NCBI GenBank assembly: GCA_031285575.1
Contig: JAITVX010000167.1
Coordinates: forward strand, 1 to 7,697
Direction: 5' to 3'
Source of the DNA: Bacteroidales bacterium
GTDB lineage: Bacteria; Bacteroidota; Bacteroidia; Bacteroidales; VadinHA17
Length of the DNA stretch: 7,697 bases
Shown here in pieces: positions 1 through 6,381 of this stretch. Each line of letters begins with the position of its first letter. Positions within the stretch are counted from its first letter, which is position 1. The notes beneath the pieces were generated by a model. It made no database searches. It worked only from the letters and a program-made list of their open reading frames with translations, and was not told the origin of the DNA. Both the position numbers and the translations under genes were made by a program.

Positions 1-61
1 CAACTAATTCGGAACCAAGAATATACTTGGCTAAATTTAATAACAAGGGATTCTGAAACAT
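1..61 (-). CDS. Possible N-terminal start of a minus-strand gene (partial, runs off left edge)
   Basis: Reading leftwards from an ATG at 61-59, twenty codons stay open to the window edge and begin MFQNPLLLNLAKYILGSELV. A perfect TATCTTTG box (81-74) lies just upstream, and the terminator behind the tRNA closes the preceding transcript, so a new minus-strand transcription unit starting here is plausible. The implied leader is only about six bases, which is short. Twenty codons are too few to assign a family, and an open stretch of this length can occur by chance. The function is unknown. Confidence 0.3.
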   Translation of the reverse strand, partial: MFQNPLLLNLAKYILGSELV

Positions 62-73
62 GCCTTTTTTAGG

Positions 74-92
74 CAAAGATAGAACTATCTTT
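74..92 (-). promoter_or_regulatory. TAnnTTTG-type -7 box embedded in a perfect 18-bp palindrome
   Basis: On the minus strand, TATCTTTG at 81-74 matches the Bacteroidota -7 consensus exactly. The same bases lie in the inverted repeat AAAGATAG-AA-CTATCTTT (75-92), which has 8-bp perfect arms and a 2-nt centre. No convincing TTG sits 17-21 bases further upstream, so the promoter call rests on the -7 box, the divide after the tRNA terminator and the ATG at 61. On the plus strand the hairpin is followed by extra T residues and could be read as a terminator, but no plus-strand gene is seen to its left. Confidence 0.4.
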
Positions 93-160
93 TTATGCGT
101 GAAAAACACAGGGTTTTACAGGCAGCCGAAAAATCGTAACGATTAACGAAGCTTGGAAAC

Positions 161-197
161 AAAAACATCTGATAATTAGTGCATTATCAGATGTTTT
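161..197 (-). terminator. Intrinsic terminator of the tRNA-Arg transcript
   Basis: One base past the discriminator of the minus-strand tRNA, a perfect 15-bp inverted repeat begins: AAAACATCTGATAAT at 162-176 pairs with ATTATCAGATGTTTT at 183-197, leaving a 6-nt loop. Read on the minus strand, the stem ends in TTTTTG followed by TTT. The stem is AT-rich, but its length and its position right behind the tRNA make a Rho-independent terminator the best reading. It could also help define the 3' end for tRNA processing. Confidence 0.75.
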
Positions 198-198
198 G

Positions 199-272
199 TG
201 ATCCCGGAGCGATTCGAACGCTCGACCCACAGCTTAGAAGGCTGTTGCTCTATCCAACTGAGCTACGGAACC
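199..272 (-). tRNA. tRNA-Arg, anticodon UCU (reads AGA/AGG)
   Basis: The minus strand folds into a complete cloverleaf. The 7-bp acceptor stem pairs GGTTCCG with CGGGATC, including two G-U pairs, and the discriminator is A at 199. The D-arm contains AGCTCAGTTGGATAGAGC. The anticodon stem ACAGC/GCTGT encloses the loop CTTCTAA with anticodon TCT at 238-236. The T-arm contains GTTCGAATC. The 3' CCA is not encoded, since the bases after the discriminator read CAAAA, so it must be added by the CCA-adding enzyme. The gene has its own promoter and terminator and lies downstream of the yihY-like gene on the same strand. Confidence 0.97.
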
Positions 273-285
273 TTTTTTCAGGCTG

Positions 286-316
286 CAAAAATATATCTTT
301 TTTTCAACTATTACAA
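286..316 (-). promoter_or_regulatory. Bacteroidota-type promoter of the tRNA-Arg gene
   Basis: The minus strand reads TTG (316-314), then 20 bases, then TATTTTTG (293-286). This fits the -33 TTG / -7 TAnnTTTG promoter of this phylum. The predicted start is near 279, a few bases before the mature tRNA 5' end at 272. Because the box lies downstream of the yihY-like stop codon, the tRNA can be expressed on its own even if some transcripts also read through from that gene. Confidence 0.75.
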
Positions 317-364
317 CTATAATACTGCAATTAAATATGCCATGCATCAAATTCACACAACTCT

Positions 365-1702
365 TCAGATATCTTTCACCAGAATATTGGAGGCTGACTT
401 AATGATTAAACTGTCAAACTGCTCAAGCATGCGGATTACCTTTTCATAATCCAGATTTTTTTCCAGAAAGACCTGCCTTATTCCATGCTTTTCAACCTTC
501 GACAGCACGTAGCTTACCGTTATTTTTCCTATATCCAAGGCAGGCTGGTAGAACCTCTCCTTTTCATCGTTCAGGGTAATTTCAGAAACCAGGTTTGCCT
601 CATTAAGATCCTGCAGCAGCTCGCGGACAAGGCGTATGGGAACCTTCAGTTGAACGGCAATATCCGAAGCGGAAACTGGACGTTCGCCGGCGGCAAATTT
701 TTTTATTACAATGTTCATAATAATAAGAAAAATGGCTTTCCTGTGATAGTTGCTCATGCCCATGGCTTCGGCTTCAAACTCGTAGTTTGAAATATTCTGG
801 TTGGCAAAGGCAAGCTCGGCACCAAGCAGAATGGTAAGCCAGCTGTATTGAAGCCATATAATAAACAGCGGCACTGCGGCAAAACTTCCGTAAATTGCAT
901 TAAGTTTGGTGATTCCGAACTGAAGATCTATATAGAAATATTGCAGTATCTGTAGAGCCGTACCAACAATAATTCCCGAAATCATTGCAGGCATGAATTT
1001 TACCTTCGTATTGGGCATCACAAGGTAAACAATGGTAAGAATAACCCATACCAGAAAATATGGCGACAGCTTTAGGAGAAATGTAACCAGCGGCTTGAAA
1101 TAGTCGAGCACAGGTGCCTGCGTCATAAACTCGGCCATGTAGGCCGATATGAAAACCGACATGCTGCTTGCTAGAATCAAGAAAACCGGGGCTATGAGCA
1201 TTATTGTAAGGTAGTCGGTAAACTTGCGGTACCACGCTCGCGGGCTTCTTATCTGCCATATATGGTTGAACGAATCCTCTACATGCCCCAGCAGCGACAT
1301 TACCGACCAAAAAAGTATCACCATACCCACTCCGGCAATATATCCGCCGCGTGTTTTCTCAAGAGCGCTGCGGGCATTCTGCAGAAGCCAGTTCAGAATC
1401 TCCTGCTGCGACTGAAACTCATCGGCAATAAGCGTCTCAAGATTCCTGTCGAGACCAAAACCTTTGGCTATTGCGAACGCTATTGCAACAACCGGTATTA
1501 CCGACAGCAGCGAATACAGCGTAAGAGAAGCGGCACGCAGCTGTACCCTGTTGTTGAGTACCCCGCGTGCGGCAACAATTATTATACGGAGCTGTTTTAT
1601 AATAACGGTTCTGCCTTTGGGTAATTCCGACAGCGGCGTGTGCCATACAGCGTCATTCATGTCTTTTATGCGGGCAACAGCCCACGAAACAGGATTTGTC
1701 AT
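365..1702 (-). CDS. YihY/BrkB-family inner-membrane protein with C-terminal winged-helix-like domain
   Basis: This 445-residue protein belongs to the YihY/BrkB (formerly 'ribonuclease BN') family of integral membrane proteins, whose biochemical role is not settled. The family pattern is visible: RAASLTLYSLLSVIPVVAI (56-74), the VEDSFNHIW block (141-149) before a second long hydrophobic stretch (about 163-190), a segment around 212-229 ending in VMPN, the ISGIIVGTAL segment (241-250), and YGSFAAVPLFIIWLQYSW (271-288) running into GAELAFA. I count about six membrane segments between 57 and 300. After residue 317 the chain is soluble; PVSASDIAVQLKVPIRLVRELLQDL (342-366) resembles a helix-turn-helix of a winged-helix fold, an extension I believe is common in Bacteroidota members. 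The ATG at 1702 was chosen because a -7 box lies about 20 bases upstream; Met15 is a weaker alternative. No terminator was found before the tRNA. Confidence 0.93.
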   Translation of the reverse strand: MTNPVSWAVARIKDMNDAVWHTPLSELPKGRTVIIKQLRIIIVAARGVLNNRVQLRAASLTLYSLLSVIPVVAIAFAIAKGFGLDRNLETLIADEFQSQQEILNWLLQNARSALEKTRGGYIAGVGMVILFWSVMSLLGHVEDSFNHIWQIRSPRAWYRKFTDYLTIMLIAPVFLILASSMSVFISAYMAEFMTQAPVLDYFKPLVTFLLKLSPYFLVWVILTIVYLVMPNTKVKFMPAMISGIIVGTALQILQYFYIDLQFGITKLNAIYGSFAAVPLFIIWLQYSWLTILLGAELAFANQNISNYEFEAEAMGMSNYHRKAIFLIIMNIVIKKFAAGERPVSASDIAVQLKVPIRLVRELLQDLNEANLVSEITLNDEKERFYQPALDIGKITVSYVLSKVEKHGIRQVFLEKNLDYEKVIRMLEQFDSLIIKSASNILVKDI

Positions 1703-1722
1703 AACTGTTGCTTATTTACGTC

Positions 1723-1730
1723 CAAAGATA
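1723..1730 (-). promoter_or_regulatory. Proximal -7 box for the yihY-like gene
   Basis: TATCTTTG on the minus strand (1730-1723) matches TAnnTTTG exactly and lies 20 bases before the start codon, giving a leader of about 13 bases. The sequence 17-21 bases upstream has no clear TTG, so the -33 element is weak or absent. It competes with a more distal candidate at 1850-1877. Confidence 0.5.
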
Positions 1731-1937
1731 TATATATTTTGGATTAACTACACCTTACAGTAACGCTCTTTCCAATCAATAACAGGCACAATGATTTTCA
1801 ACGGAAGTTTTCAATATCAAGTTCTGTGATTGTGCTTACAATTATCCCACAAAGATACACTCTTTTCCCAAAAACAAGCCCCCATACGGCTGCCTCACTT
1901 GTACTTTCTGCCTGTTGGTTAATTTTCCACTATCGCC
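1731..1937. other. Gene-free stretch between yihY-like promoter and array 1
   Basis: No credible gene is visible here. Besides the distal promoter candidate, the stretch holds an inverted pair GCACAAT (1786-1792) / ATTGTGC (1829-1835) separated by 36 bases, with a short repeat TTTTCAA occurring twice between the arms. The pairing is too short and too widely spaced to call a structure. The sequence is AT-rich compared with the adjoining array. Confidence 0.5.
1850..1877 (-). promoter_or_regulatory. Distal promoter candidate for the yihY-like gene
   Basis: On the minus strand TTG (1877-1875) is followed after 17 bases by a perfect TATCTTTG (1857-1850). Spacing is slightly shorter than at the tRNA promoter (20) and the 6717-6746 promoter (19). 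A transcript from here would carry a leader of roughly 140 bases into the yihY-like gene and would start just downstream of array 1, so the array would be outside it. Confidence 0.45.
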
Positions 1938-2203
1938 CAGCCCATGGCGGTTGTACAGAGTTGTGCAAGCATGCCGAAGCCTCTGGTGGAAGTTGCACAG
2001 AGTTGTGCAAGCGTGTCAATAGCCGTGGCGAAGGTTGCACAAGGTTGTGCAAGTACGCCAAAGCACGTGGCGAAGGTTGCACAGGGTTGTGCAAGTACTC
2101 CAAAGCCCATGGTGGAGGTTGCACAGGGTTGTGACAGGTATGCCAAAGCCCTTGGTGGAGGTTGCACAACCTTGTGCCTGTACCTCCATGCAGTTGGCAA
2201 AAA
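1938..2203 (+). repeat. Array 1: tandem 42-bp repeat of an 8-2-8 hairpin plus 24-nt spacer
   Basis: Six hairpin units start at 1951, 1993, 2035, 2077, 2119 and 2162, a period of 42 bases except for one single-base insertion in the fifth. The third is TTGCACAAGGTTGTGCAA, with fully complementary 8-bp arms. Units 1, 2 and 4 differ by changes that leave G-U pairs on the plus strand (for example TTGTACAGAGTTGTGCAA in unit 1). Unit 5 has its right arm disrupted by the insertion, and unit 6 (TTGCACAACCTTGTGCCT) loses the two outer pairs. The 24-nt spacers keep GCCAAAGCC at positions 5-13 and TGGTGGAGG at 16-24, with small differences. Both ends decay: a half spacer at 1938-1950 and a degenerate one at 2180-2203. 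The array lies between the divergent yihY-like and aminotransferase genes. It belongs to the same family as array 2 (6382-6650). I cannot name the family. Confidence 0.93.
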
Positions 2204-2360
2204 TAGCACAGCTCGCCGGTTTATAGATAACTGATGGGGAGAACAAACGTTACGTCCGCCATTGCGATGCAACTTGTGGCAGTATGGCTGTTAAATGACT
2301 TCAACTATCGGCAAGGTTTGTTTCGCAGTAAATGTACAATAAAATAAAGAACAAACACAT
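2204..2360. other. Gene-free stretch after array 1
   Basis: Nothing convincing is visible: no gene with supporting start context, no strong hairpin and no promoter match. It contains a stop-rich plus frame after the array and moderately AT-rich sequence leading to the palindrome at 2361. Confidence 0.4.
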
Positions 2361-2378
2361 CTGTGTAATTTTACACAG
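2361..2378. promoter_or_regulatory. Perfect 18-bp palindrome, operator candidate upstream of the aminotransferase gene
   Basis: CTGTGTAATTTTACACAG consists of 8-bp perfect arms around a TT centre. Its TGTGT-N6-ACACA form recalls the TGTGA-N6-TCACA class of sites bound by CRP/FNR-family regulators, but this is only resemblance. The centre lies about 68 bases before the predicted start of transcription of the downstream gene, a position used by upstream-binding activators. It shares the 8-2-8 geometry of the arrays but not their TTGC/GCAA ends, their spacers or their 42-bp phase, so I treat it as separate. A factor-independent terminator is unlikely because no T tract follows on the plus strand. 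Confidence 0.5.
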
Positions 2379-2423
2379 ACTGAAAAAACAGCGATGTGTA
2401 AGTATTTTTCCGGAATTATATAA

Positions 2424-2431
2424 TACCTTTA
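2424..2431 (+). promoter_or_regulatory. Weak -7 box for the aminotransferase gene
   Basis: TACCTTTA matches TAnnTTTG at all but the last base and lies 19 bases before the ATG at 2451. No good TTG is seen at the expected distance upstream; the sequence there is a T run around 2404-2409. A weak promoter helped by a regulator at the 2361-2378 palindrome would fit, but this is inference. Confidence 0.35.
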
Positions 2432-2450
2432 TGGCCTGATTATTTTTCTT

Positions 2451-3290
2451 ATGAAAGAATGTTACGGCAAACATTTTATAAAAAACGGAGCGTTGCTGCC
2501 CGTTGACGACTTTGACAACAGCATGGTTTACGAAGGCGAAACAATCTACGAAGTATTAAGGGTGATAAAAGGTGTTCCGCTATTCTTTAACGACCACTAC
2601 GAACGCCTCGTAACCAGCCTGCTGAACAGGCGACGCACAAACCTTGCAACATTCCGCAGCCTGCTCGGCAGCATTAAGACACTTGCCGGAGCCGGACAGC
2701 AGGATGAAGAAGTTAACCTCAAAATAGTTTTCAACTACAACCATTCGGAATCGCACAGCCTTGTTTATTTCGTAAAAGCCAGCTACCCTTCTGCGCAGCA
2801 ATACAGAGACGGGGTTGCAGGAATCCTTTTCAGGGCCGAACGCACCGACCCGGCATCAAAAGTAGTTAACCATGAACTGCGAGCATCAATAGAAGCCGGT
2901 CTGGCAGCCACAAAGGCATACGAGGCGCTGCTTGTGAACAGTAAAAACCTTATTACCGAAGGAAGCCGGTCGAATATTTTCTTTATTAAAGGCGGCATAC
3001 TCTTCACGGCGCCCGACAACCTTGTGCTTGGCGGCATAACAAGAAGGCGACTTCTGGATATTTGCCGTGCAAACGGAACAGACGTGCGCTACGAATGCGT
3101 TAACACCGGCACAATTTACAGCTACGACTCGGTTTTAATGTCGGGAACATCGCCAATACTTTTGCCGTTTAAATCTGTTGACAAAAACATGTTTGCCGTT
3201 GACAATCCCCTGATCGAAAAACTGCGCGAAATGTTCATGGAGAAAGCCCGGCAGAGCATCGACAGCTTTATTGCAGAAAAATTTATCTGA
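2451..3290 (+). CDS. Class IV (fold-type IV) PLP-dependent aminotransferase or aminodeoxychorismate lyase
   Basis: The 279-residue cytosolic protein belongs to the family that includes branched-chain aminotransferase (IlvE), D-amino acid transaminase (Dat) and aminodeoxychorismate lyase (PabC). Visible marks are: GETIYEVLRVIKGVPLFFNDHYERL (29-53), the usual N-terminal block; the likely PLP-binding lysine K137 in SKVVNH; ITEGSRSNIFFIKGG (168-182), whose E170 should contact the pyridine nitrogen; LGGITRRRLLDI (193-204) for phosphate binding; and SGTSPILLPF (231-240). The length is normal for the family. The K-x-x-N arrangement looks closer to Dat/PabC than to IlvE, but the substrate cannot be fixed from sequence. 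The ATG at 2451 is the only sensible start: the ATG at 2431 meets a stop after one codon, and there is no Shine-Dalgarno sequence, as is usual here. The GH3-fusion gene follows after 69 bp without an obvious terminator, so an operon is possible. Confidence 0.9.
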   Translation: MKECYGKHFIKNGALLPVDDFDNSMVYEGETIYEVLRVIKGVPLFFNDHYERLVTSLLNRRRTNLATFRSLLGSIKTLAGAGQQDEEVNLKIVFNYNHSESHSLVYFVKASYPSAQQYRDGVAGILFRAERTDPASKVVNHELRASIEAGLAATKAYEALLVNSKNLITEGSRSNIFFIKGGILFTAPDNLVLGGITRRRLLDICRANGTDVRYECVNTGTIYSYDSVLMSGTSPILLPFKSVDKNMFAVDNPLIEKLREMFMEKARQSIDSFIAEKFI

Positions 3291-3359
3291 ATCAGCATGC
3301 AATTAAGTGGCGTCCATGAAAAAAAGTACCTCAAGTTACTAACTGTTAATATCTGAATT

Positions 3360-6317
3360 ATGTCTGGTAAAAACCGGTTTACAGTCGTTCTCGTTTTTTT
3401 CTTTTTAGCGCAGTGTATCCATCTGTCTGCACAGCCGGAACCTCCATTTATAAAATACATGAACCACCCGTGGGTTGACTCGGTAATGAAAACTCTGACC
3501 GTCGAACGGCAGATTGCACAGTGTATATGGATTGCCGCATATTCAAACAAAACTGAAGCCCATAAAGCCGAAATAAGCTCCACAATAAAGAAATACGGCG
3601 TTGGTGGAATAGTTTTCTTTCAGGGCACGGCCGGGAAGCAGGCCGAACTCACAAATTACTTCCAGAGCATTTCGGCAGTTCCGCTCATAATAGCAATGGA
3701 TGGCGAATGGGGCGCCGGCATGAGGCTATCCGATGTTACAAAATACCCCTACCAGATGACGCTTGGGGCAATCAGGAACGACTCGCTCATTTACCGCATG
3801 GGGCAGGCCGTCGGTGCTCAGTTCCGGCGCGCCGGAATGCACATAAACTTCGCCCCCGTAGCCGACATCAACAACAACCCCGCCAACCCCGTTATAAACT
3901 ACCGCTCGTTTGGCGAAGACAGGCATAACGTAGCCGCAAAAACCGTAAACTACATGCGCGGAATGCAGGACGCAGGTATTATGACAACCGCCAAGCACTA
4001 CCCCGGGCACGGCGATACCAACATCGATTCGCACGCAGAGCTGCCACTCATATCCCACTCGCGTGAAAGGCTCGACAGCGTTGAGCTTTATCCTTTCCGG
4101 CAGCTCATCGGCAACGGCATCGGGGGCATAATGACCGCCCACCTCAGCCTTCCGGCGCTCGACACAACGCCAGGGCTGCCGTCAACACTGTCGCCGCAGA
4201 TAGCAGGCAACCTGCTGCGCCGCGAACTCGGGTTCAGAGGCATTACAGTAACCGACGCAATGAACATGCAGGGAGTTACAAAGTATTACAAACCCGGAAT
4301 TGCCGATGCAATGGCGCTTCAGGCAGGCAATGATGTAATAGAGTTTGTTGTTGACGTAGAGGAGGCAATAAATGAAACAAAAAAATTCATAAACGAAAAA
4401 AAGATAACCGCCGCGGAGCTCGAACTCAAATGCCGCAGGATACTTGCCCTAAAATACTGGGCAGGCCTGGGAGCAAGGACAGATATTGCACCGGAAAACA
4501 TTGAAGCCGACCTCTCCCCCGCCACATCTCTTGCCCTTATAAGAGACCTTTACGCATCGGCGCTCACTGTTCTGAACAACAATGGCAGCATATTGCCACT
4601 GAAAAACATCGACACGCTTAAAATTGCCTCCATTGCAATCAATCCGGCTTCGCCCGCGCCAACGCCATGGCAGAAGCAGCTCGAAAAATATACGGCAACA
4701 GACAGCTACAGCATTAACACTTCCGACAGCAGGGCTGTTGACGCGCTCATTAAAAGACTTGCAGGCTACAACATTGTAATTGCAGGCGTTTACGGCCTCG
4801 ACCAGCGCCCGGCGCGAAACTTCGGCGTTACCGGCGCACTGTCGCAGTTTATCGACACGCTTGTACAAAACAGTCGGTGCATCGTAACATGGTTCGGCAA
4901 CCCCTACGGCATCGACAAAGTAGCATCACTGCACAGCGCCGATGGCCTTATACTCACATACCAGGAAAGCAGCGACGCCGAAGAACTTGCAGCGCAGCTC
5001 GTCTTTGGCGCAATCGGCGCAAGAGGGCAGCTGCCGGTTACGATAAACAGCCGCTGGCAGCAGGGCTTCGGCATCATCACCCCGGGCAACCTTAGGATGC
5101 AGTACGGGCTGCCGGAAAACGCCGGGCTGTCGTCCGAACTTCTTATAAGAAAAGTCGATTCAATAGCCGGCGCAGGAATTGCTGCCGGAGCCTACCCCGG
5201 ATGTGTGGCAATGATTGCCCGCCGCGGAATAGCAGTGTATCACAAAGCCTACGGACACCACACATATCATGACAGTTCGGCCGCCGCAACAGCCAGCGAC
5301 ATCTACGACCTCGCCTCGCTTACCAAAATATCGGTCACACTTCCCGCTCTCATGCACCTCCAGTCCGAAGGTCGCTTTGAGCCCCAGCAAACCCTCGGCA
5401 GCTACCACCCGTTCTTCCGCAATTCAAACAAGGAAAACCTCACAATGCAGGAAATACTTGCCCACCAGGCCGGCCTCAAGCCGTTCCTGCCGTTCTACCT
5501 CAACATACGCAACCCCGACGGAACACTCGCCCCCAACGCCACAAGCACACAGCAGAGCGAAAGATACCCGCTGATGATGTCGCCCGGAACATACATCAAC
5601 AGAAACATCAGAAGAGAAATATTCCGCGAAATACGCAAAAGCCCCCTTGGCCGCAAACGCTACGTTTACTCCGACCTTGGCTTTGTAATTGCCCCGCAGA
5701 TAATTGAAAACATTACCCGCGAAAAATGGTACGAATACACACGCCGCAACATATACGGCATAATAGGCGCCGGCGACATTGTTTTCCATCCCCTCAACCG
5801 CTACCCCGCCGGCCGCATAATGCCCACCGAATACGACACACTGCTGCACCGCGGCCAGCTCTGCGGAACCGTGCACGACGAAACAGCCGCCATGCTCGGA
5901 GGCATATCTGGACATGCAGGCCTCTTTGCAACCTCAAACGACCTCATGAAACTGATGGAACTCTACCGCCGCATGGGCAACTATGGCGGGCAGCAGATAA
6001 TATCCGAAGACATAATGCGCCAGTACACCGCCGTGCAGTATGCCGGCAACAAAAACCGCCGCGGTCTCGGCTTCGACAAACCCGCCCTCGACAACCACCG
6101 GCTGCCCGACAGCGAAGTATATCCGTGCCGCAGCGCAGCGCCGTCAAGCTTCGGGCATACGGGCTACACCGGCACCTTCGCATGGGTTGACCCCGATGCC
6201 GAAATATCGGTAATATTCCTCTCAAACCGCGTTTACCCCACACGCAGCAACAACCTGATATCCGACCTCAAAATACGCGGTTCGATACTGCAGGCGGTTT
6301 ACGACTCAATAAAATAA
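3360..6317 (+). CDS. Exported GH3 beta-N-acetylglucosaminidase fused to a serine beta-lactamase-like hydrolase
   Basis: This 985-residue two-enzyme protein starts with a signal peptide (hydrophobic core VVLVFFFLAQCI, cleavage probably after SAQ near residue 25). The GH3 N-terminal domain (about 35-370) is of NagZ type: KHYPGHGDTNIDSH (212-225) supplies the Asp223-His225 acid/base pair of NagZ-like enzymes, GGIMTAHLSLPALD follows at 255-268, and Asp299 in TVTDAMNM is the expected nucleophile. A GH3 C-terminal-like region spans about 395-565. From about 595 a serine hydrolase of the class C beta-lactamase/DD-peptidase type follows, with S653-L-T-K656, Y770-S-D and H933-T-G in the correct order and spacing. 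HTG replaces the more usual KTG, and YSD replaces YSN/YAN. The reading frame is unbroken, so the fusion is real; the same architecture is known in other Bacteroidota. Likely substrates are GlcNAc-containing muropeptides and an ester, amide or beta-lactam for the second domain, acting in the periplasm or beyond. The start at 3360 directly precedes the signal peptide. Confidence 0.93.
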   Translation: MSGKNRFTVVLVFFFLAQCIHLSAQPEPPFIKYMNHPWVDSVMKTLTVERQIAQCIWIAAYSNKTEAHKAEISSTIKKYGVGGIVFFQGTAGKQAELTNYFQSISAVPLIIAMDGEWGAGMRLSDVTKYPYQMTLGAIRNDSLIYRMGQAVGAQFRRAGMHINFAPVADINNNPANPVINYRSFGEDRHNVAAKTVNYMRGMQDAGIMTTAKHYPGHGDTNIDSHAELPLISHSRERLDSVELYPFRQLIGNGIGGIMTAHLSLPALDTTPGLPSTLSPQIAGNLLRRELGFRGITVTDAMNMQGVTKYYKPGIADAMALQAGNDVIEFVVDVEEAINETKKFINEKKITAAELELKCRRILALKYWAGLGARTDIAPENIEADLSPATSLALIRDLYASALTVLNNNGSILPLKNIDTLKIASIAINPASPAPTPWQKQLEKYTATDSYSINTSDSRAVDALIKRLAGYNIVIAGVYGLDQRPARNFGVTGALSQFIDTLVQNSRCIVTWFGNPYGIDKVASLHSADGLILTYQESSDAEELAAQLVFGAIGARGQLPVTINSRWQQGFGIITPGNLRMQYGLPENAGLSSELLIRKVDSIAGAGIAAGAYPGCVAMIARRGIAVYHKAYGHHTYHDSSAAATASDIYDLASLTKISVTLPALMHLQSEGRFEPQQTLGSYHPFFRNSNKENLTMQEILAHQAGLKPFLPFYLNIRNPDGTLAPNATSTQQSERYPLMMSPGTYINRNIRREIFREIRKSPLGRKRYVYSDLGFVIAPQIIENITREKWYEYTRRNIYGIIGAGDIVFHPLNRYPAGRIMPTEYDTLLHRGQLCGTVHDETAAMLGGISGHAGLFATSNDLMKLMELYRRMGNYGGQQIISEDIMRQYTAVQYAGNKNRRGLGFDKPALDNHRLPDSEVYPCRSAAPSSFGHTGYTGTFAWVDPDAEISVIFLSNRVYPTRSNNLISDLKIRGSILQAVYDSIK

Positions 6318-6381
6318 TTATTGCCTGAAACACTTGCAAATCATACTTTTTTATCTTTAGCGCCTGTTATTTTGAATGCAA

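Noticed and set aside
61..75. TGCC-TTTTTTA-GGCA hairpin as a terminator
   Set aside because: The stem is only four base pairs and no T tract follows it on either strand in the right place.
900..1310. Additional genes overlapping the yihY-like gene in other frames
   Set aside because: They overlap a clear family member over their whole length and have low-complexity or Cys/Tyr-rich translations typical of shadow frames.
1938..2203. CRISPR array
   Set aside because: The period of 42 bp is too short, the interval between hairpins is conserved rather than unique, and no cas gene is present.
1826..2234. Plus-strand protein genes across array 1
   Set aside because: Several overlapping frames on both strands are open only because a stop-free 42-bp unit is repeated; none has a start region or sequence typical of a protein family.
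2361..2378. A solitary member of the 42-bp hairpin array family
   Set aside because: It shares only the 8-2-8 geometry; it lacks TTGC/GCAA ends, has no related spacer and is out of the 42-bp phase.
5090..5160. Frameshift or assembly joining of two separate genes at the GH3/beta-lactamase boundary
   Set aside because: The frame is continuous through the linker, composition does not change, and this domain order is known for single Bacteroidota proteins.
5424..5915. Antisense gene inside the GH3 fusion
   Set aside because: It lies inside a strongly conserved coding sequence with GC-rich third positions, which leaves long open frames on the other strand; no domain is visible.
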